The position numbers and the translations under genes were made by a program. 14,781 nt of DNA from JACPGQ01 sp039798685 (GTDB lineage Bacteria; Patescibacteriota; Microgenomatia; Levybacterales; UBA12049), in contig JBDKFM010000039.1 of assembly GCA_039798685.1 (NCBI GenBank), forward strand, positions 1 to 14,781, written 5' to 3'. The notes below the pieces were generated by a model. The model did no database searches. It was not told where the DNA came from and saw only the letters and a program-made list of their open reading frames with translations. Shown piece after piece: positions 12,281 to 14,781 of the stretch; position 1 is the first letter of the stretch, and every line of letters begins with the position of its first letter.

Positions 12281-12478
12281 ATGACAGGTACAGTAAAAAC
12301 AAAGACTGACAGAGGATTTGGATTCATCAGTCGCGAAGGCGAAGAGAAGGATCTATTTTTTCACTCAAAAGACTTAGTAGACGTGACCTTTGATGAAATT
12401 CAGGTAGGCGATACAGTCAGTTTTGAAGTTGTTATGGGAGAAAAAGGACCGAGTGCAAAAAATGTACGACGTGTCTAA
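12281..12478 (+). CDS. Cold-shock domain protein (CspA family)
   Basis: This 65-residue single-domain protein begins MTGTVKTKTDRGFGFISREG. RNP1 is RGFGFIS (11-17) and RNP2 is DLFFH (24-28); a VGDTVSFEVVMGEKGPSAKN strand-loop-strand end follows. Such proteins are five-stranded OB-folds that bind single-stranded RNA or DNA and act as RNA chaperones. The length is typical. AAAGGAG at 12264-12270 supports the start. It is monocistronic, with its own promoter and a strong terminator 22 nt after the stop. A temperature role is only inferred from the family, since many Csp proteins are constitutive. Confidence 0.95.
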   Translation: MTGTVKTKTDRGFGFISREGEEKDLFFHSKDLVDVTFDEIQVGDTVSFEVVMGEKGPSAKNVRRV

Positions 12479-12500
12479 TTTTCCAAGACATATTTCGCAA

Positions 12501-12526
12501 AAGCTCACCAACCGGTGAGCTTTTTT
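12501..12526 (+). terminator. Intrinsic terminator after the cold-shock gene (possibly bidirectional)
   Basis: AAGCTCACC (12501-12509) pairs with GGTGAGCTT (12514-12522) around AACC, and six T residues occupy 12521-12526. Four A residues precede the stem (12499-12502), so it could also terminate the convergent minus-strand gene ending at 12535. Confidence 0.9.
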
Positions 12527-12534
12527 GTGAGATT

Positions 12535-12753
12535 TTAGTCTAAAAGCAAAAGCTGTACAATTTTTTTTGTAAATTTTGAGAGAGCCTGCTCCTCAATCTG
12601 CCGCACGCGTTCCGCTGTCACTTTGTACTTTTTCCCTATTTTTTTCAGATGATGATTCCTAATCCTCCGGAGCAATATATCTTTCTCTTTACCATTGAGC
12701 TCATGAGAGGAAGAGATGAGTGAAGAAAAATATTTGACTGTCTGATTCGCCAT
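12535..12753 (-). CDS. Stand-alone sigma factor region 4-like helix-turn-helix protein
   Basis: This 72-residue protein contains LNGKEKDILLRRI followed by LKKIGKKYKVTAERVRQIEE and QALSKF. This is the sigma70 region 4 pattern, including the recognition-helix signature VTxERVRQIExxALxK that normally contacts the -35 element. Regions 1 to 3 are absent. It therefore cannot melt a -10 by itself and is either a transcription regulator using this fold or a partner of another factor. The extended -10 (TGC-TATAGT) lies 7 nt before the ATG with no SD, a leaderless layout. The end is Leu-rich (VQLLLLD). It shares the strand with the two genes upstream but has its own promoter. The DNA-binding fold is secure; the role is not. 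Confidence 0.85.
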   Translation of the reverse strand: MANQTVKYFSSLISSSHELNGKEKDILLRRIRNHHLKKIGKKYKVTAERVRQIEEQALSKFTKKIVQLLLLD

Positions 12754-12760
12754 ACGTCGG

Positions 12761-12769
12761 ACTATAGCA
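12761..12769 (-). promoter_or_regulatory. Extended -10 promoter of the sigma-like gene (leaderless)
   Basis: On the minus strand TGC (12767-12769) and TATAGT (12761-12766) end 7 nt before the ATG at 12753. No good -35 was found 17 nt upstream. No SD is present. Confidence 0.6.
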
Positions 12770-12792
12770 CGTCAACGACATATTTTGCATCT

Positions 12793-13584
12793 CTATTCAA
12801 GAACAAGACGGGTCAAGAGGTTATGCGCCGAACGCAATGAGATATTGACAGATGGCGCTCTTACTCGTATTTCTGGGTATATTTCATTGAGCAATAGTTG
12901 ATACGAGGATGCATAACCAGAAATATCCTGAATAAATTGCTCTTCACTCCCAAATGGAAATCTTCCGGTCATGTTAAGATTCGTGACTCCATCGCTCGCA
13001 TGCTTGCGGGCACGCTCCAGGACCCTACTACCCATGTGGGTTGAAAAAAACCACTTATCCTCCACTCTGAATTTATCGGGATCTATAAATCCAGGAGTTC
13101 CAAACCGTACATACAATTCCTCCGGATGGTTCCCCTTAAAGTGCAGAGAACTAGAGACGCCATAAAATTGAAACTCTGAGGGTAGCTGTTTTTTTTCCAA
13201 ACGATCAGCAATATTTTTTACCATTGGTATCGTGAAGTGCGGAAACTGAATGACAGATCTAACTGAGCGATCAAGCACAGTATTTATGCTTACCTCAGGT
13301 GCTCCATCTTCGTTTCTTGTCAGACACAGTTCAGTACTCTCGCACTCGAATCCAGTACCATCAAGAGGTGTCTCACTTAAACTTTCAGAGATGAGAATAT
13401 TTTCAAATCGCATATCATCTCTGCCTATAGATCCGGTCGGTAATGACTCCTGAACAAATGCTGCTTTCTCAGCACTGGAAGTCAAAAACGGCACCTGACC
13501 ATAAAGAAAGTTGTACAGCGCACCAGGGCTCTCAACACTTACAAGTATGCCAGACCGACCGACAAATTCGGAATTTACCATCAT
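12793..13584 (-). CDS. Hypothetical protein of about 263 residues
   Basis: No family is recognised. The protein looks soluble and mixed alpha/beta. Its N terminus is MMVNSEFVGRSGILVSVESP. The centre has SVIQFPHFTIPMVKNIADRL and PEELYVRFGTPGFIDPDKF. The C terminus is helical (YQLLLNEIYPEIRVR, SAHNLLTRLVLE). No signal peptide, membrane helix or metal motif is visible. The annotated start has two adjacent ATG codons (13584 and 13581). The promoter places transcription start near 13581, so the second ATG may be the true leaderless start. It lies between the zinc-ribbon gene (42 nt upstream) and the sigma-like gene (39 nt downstream) on the same strand, each with its own promoter. Confidence 0.85.
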   Translation of the reverse strand: MMVNSEFVGRSGILVSVESPGALYNFLYGQVPFLTSSAEKAAFVQESLPTGSIGRDDMRFENILISESLSETPLDGTGFECESTELCLTRNEDGAPEVSINTVLDRSVRSVIQFPHFTIPMVKNIADRLEKKQLPSEFQFYGVSSSLHFKGNHPEELYVRFGTPGFIDPDKFRVEDKWFFSTHMGSRVLERARKHASDGVTNLNMTGRFPFGSEEQFIQDISGYASSYQLLLNEIYPEIRVRAPSVNISLRSAHNLLTRLVLE

Positions 13585-13587
13585 CGG

Positions 13588-13616
13588 ATTCTAACAAAAG
13601 TGAGGGAATGTGTAAA
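13588..13616 (-). promoter_or_regulatory. Promoter of the 263-residue unknown gene
   Basis: On the minus strand TTTACA (13611-13616), a 17-nt spacer and an extended -10 TGT-TAGAAT (13588-13596). The -10 ends 3 nt before the first ATG and 6 nt before the second, so transcription would begin about at the second ATG. Confidence 0.75.
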
Positions 13617-13626
13617 GTATATAGGC

Positions 13627-14175
13627 CTATTTAAACGGGGTAAGTTCGTAGTATGTGGAAATGATCTTTTCAAATCCCGGATGCTCAGCAACCCAACGCT
13701 CTTCAAAAAGCCTTGTCACTGCGAGGAGATCCTTGATTTCTTCGACTTCGCCTTTGGGTCCTACAAGCACATCTACTATCTGCTGTCTTACATCATCAGA
13801 GAGTGAATCTGCTGACTGATTTGCAACGATTTTCTCAAGATAGGAAATAATTTTCTGAAACTCTCCATGATCAAGCCACACTCCCTGACACTCAGGACAC
13901 TTACTCAAAATAACCGAAGAACCTGCGTACTGAAGTGCCTCCATTGTAAAACCGCATTTCGGACAATCAATTTGATCCTGTTCAAGCTGCTGTAGATCCT
14001 TGATACTGAAAAGTACAAAATCAAGCCACCTCAGATCCTGATCAGAATTATCACGTGCTTTTTCCAACTCACCGCGGTCAAAAAATATACCATGGCATGT
14101 AGGACATTCGTCTACCTGTACGCCTTTGTATTTATGTTGTTGTAGTGCTGTCGAACAGCGTGGACACTTACGCAT
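13627..14175 (-). CDS. Double zinc-ribbon protein (zf-TFIIB type)
   Basis: This 182-residue protein has two tandem TFIIB-type zinc ribbons. The first is CPRC (C4, C7) with CPTCHGIFFDRGELEK (C24, C27). The second is CPKC (C71, C74) with CPECQGVWLDHGEFQK (C93, C96). The pattern CPxC-x16-18-CPxCxGxWxDxGExxK is that of small bacterial zf-TFIIB proteins of unknown role. The C-terminal roughly 75 residues are helical (EEIKDLLAVTRLFEERW) with no recognised domain. No membrane segment is present, although many relatives carry one. The start at MRKCPRC fits the family. There is no SD; a -10 box lies 9 nt upstream. It may bind nucleic acid or protein, but no partner is indicated here. Confidence 0.9.
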   Translation of the reverse strand: MRKCPRCSTALQQHKYKGVQVDECPTCHGIFFDRGELEKARDNSDQDLRWLDFVLFSIKDLQQLEQDQIDCPKCGFTMEALQYAGSSVILSKCPECQGVWLDHGEFQKIISYLEKIVANQSADSLSDDVRQQIVDVLVGPKGEVEEIKDLLAVTRLFEERWVAEHPGFEKIISTYYELTPFK

Positions 14176-14184
14176 AGCAACTCT

Positions 14185-14213
14185 ATTCTAACCATCTTCG
14201 TGAAGAAAAACAA
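14185..14213 (-). promoter_or_regulatory. Promoter of the zinc-ribbon gene
   Basis: On the minus strand TTGTTT (14208-14213), a 17-nt spacer and TAGAAT (14185-14190), 9 nt before the ATG at 14175. The predicted 5' leader is only about 2 nt and no SD is present. Confidence 0.6.
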
Positions 14214-14231
14214 TACACCGTAGAACTTTCA

Positions 14232-14240
14232 TGCTACCAT
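14232..14240 (+). promoter_or_regulatory. Possible extended -10 of the DUF4258-like gene
   Basis: TGC-TACCAT (14232-14240) ends 6 nt before the ATG at 14247, with no SD. The -10 hexamer is weak (three consensus bases) and no clear -35 was found. Support comes mainly from the same spacing at neighbouring genes. Confidence 0.4.
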
Positions 14241-14246
14241 AGAACT

Positions 14247-14600
14247 ATGCAGTATCAGCAACACTATCATGGAGCCATTTGGACGAATCACGCAATAGAC
14301 CGGATGAGAGGGAGGGGACTCTCACAAGAATGGGCATATGAAACATTCGCGCATGCTGATACGACGCTAAAAGGAAAGGAGTCAGGCACTCTCGAATACG
14401 TGAAAAGGTACAATCAGTATCAGGTGACGGTCATCGCAAAACAAAACGAGAGGAGAGAATGGATTATCATCTCCGCGTGGATTGATCCACCGATGCCCGG
14501 ATCGATCGATACAGGAAAAAAAGAGGCATACAAAAAATACCAAAACGCATCATTTTGGGGAAAACTTTTCATTACGCTCAGAAAGCAAATCGGTATTTAA
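14247..14600 (+). CDS. Small DUF4258-like protein
   Basis: This 117-residue protein contains WTNHAIDRMRGRGLSQEWAY near the N terminus. That fits the HAxxRmxeRgis pattern of DUF4258 proteins, a small alpha/beta fold sometimes compared with RelE/BrnT-like toxins. A central strand region (QYQVTVIAKQNERREWIIIS) and AWIDPP follow, in the place of the usual C-terminal strand. The last 35 residues are basic and helical (KKEAYKKYQNASFWGKLF). No antitoxin-like partner is adjacent: the downstream gene is convergent with a 3-nt gap, and the upstream gene is divergent. A toxin role is therefore not supported by context. The family assignment is by motif only. Confidence 0.8.
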   Translation: MQYQQHYHGAIWTNHAIDRMRGRGLSQEWAYETFAHADTTLKGKESGTLEYVKRYNQYQVTVIAKQNERREWIIISAWIDPPMPGSIDTGKKEAYKKYQNASFWGKLFITLRKQIGI

Positions 14601-14603
14601 AAT

Positions 14604-14781
14604 TTAGCTCTTTTTTACTTCTTTCTTCACAGTTTTCGATTTTTCGTCGGCTTCTTTCAGTAACTCGTCCTTCACATCATCAGCTTTATCGAGAAGTGTC
14701 TGTGCCTTTTTCTGAATTTCATCGACAGTTCCTTCCGCTTGCTTATGGAGTTCTTTTGCTTTTTTCAGTGCAGTTTCACGA
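14604..14781 (-). CDS. C-terminal part of a charged helical protein (5' end outside window)
   Basis: On the minus strand the window edge opens into a frame of 58 residues ending in TAG-free sequence and then TAA (14604-14606). It contains ALKKAKELHKQAEGTVDEIQ, KKAQTLLDKADDVKDELL and ends KKEVKKS. It is almost entirely Lys, Glu, Ala and Asp with heptad-like Leu/Val spacing, so a long amphipathic or coiled-coil helix is expected. This resembles YtxH/apolipoprotein-like bacterial proteins, which often have an N-terminal membrane anchor; that part would lie beyond the edge. The frame is convergent with the DUF4258-like gene, with a 3-nt gap. Confidence 0.65.
   Translation of the reverse strand, partial: RETALKKAKELHKQAEGTVDEIQKKAQTLLDKADDVKDELLKEADEKSKTVKKEVKKS

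Noticed and set aside
14247..14781. Toxin-antitoxin module at the DUF4258-like gene
   Set aside because: No small partner gene lies on the same strand next to it. Both neighbours are on the opposite strand and are unlike antitoxins.

Overview
The window looks like a stretch of a small bacterial chromosome, most likely from a Patescibacteria/CPR lineage (Microgenomates-like). That placement is an inference. It rests on compact core genes, a short PheT without its OB-fold insert, several proteins I cannot assign to any family, a penicillin-binding protein with a Thr/Pro tail, and many starts with no Shine-Dalgarno (SD) sequence. The standard stop code applies: tyrS ends in TGA within a TGATG overlap with purH, which argues against the UGA=Gly lineages. 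No mobile elements, CRISPR arrays, tRNAs or rRNAs were seen.

Layout. Positions 1-820 (+) hold the translation operon infC (3' part), rpmI and rplT. Positions 821-2645 (+) hold two consecutive amino-acid attenuators with small unknown proteins. The first has a Phe-rich 14-residue leader peptide (MFSRRFSFFFFTFA) starting 2 nt after rplT, followed by mutually exclusive antiterminator and terminator hairpins. The second has its own promoter and a 22-residue leader containing YYTFYF, again followed by an antiterminator/terminator pair. Positions 2666-5658 (+) hold pheS and pheT. Order and control resemble the E. coli infC-rpmI-rplT-pheM-pheS-pheT locus, where a Phe-rich leader (pheM) sits at the same place. 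Here, however, three or four unknown small ORFs and a second attenuator separate leader 1 from pheS.

Positions 5668-7935 (-) encode a class A penicillin-binding protein, convergent with pheT and divergent from an unknown 454-residue protein (8004-9368, +). tyrS and purH follow as a translationally coupled pair (9415-12185, +), then a cold-shock protein with its own promoter and terminator (12281-12526, +). Positions 12535-14175 (-) hold three tandem genes: a stand-alone sigma region-4-like helix-turn-helix protein, an unknown protein, and a double zinc-ribbon protein. A small DUF4258-like protein (14247-14600, +) and the 3' end of a charged helical protein (-) close the window.

The main theme is aromatic amino-acid sensing around the phenylalanyl-tRNA synthetase genes: scarcity of charged tRNA-Phe (and tRNA-Tyr for leader 2) should stall leader translation and let transcription continue. 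A second theme is start architecture: about nine ORFs have a TATAAT-like -10 box within about 3-17 nt of the ATG and no SD, suggesting leaderless or near-leaderless mRNAs. The unknown ORFs inside the attenuated region instead have strong, near-perfect SD sequences.
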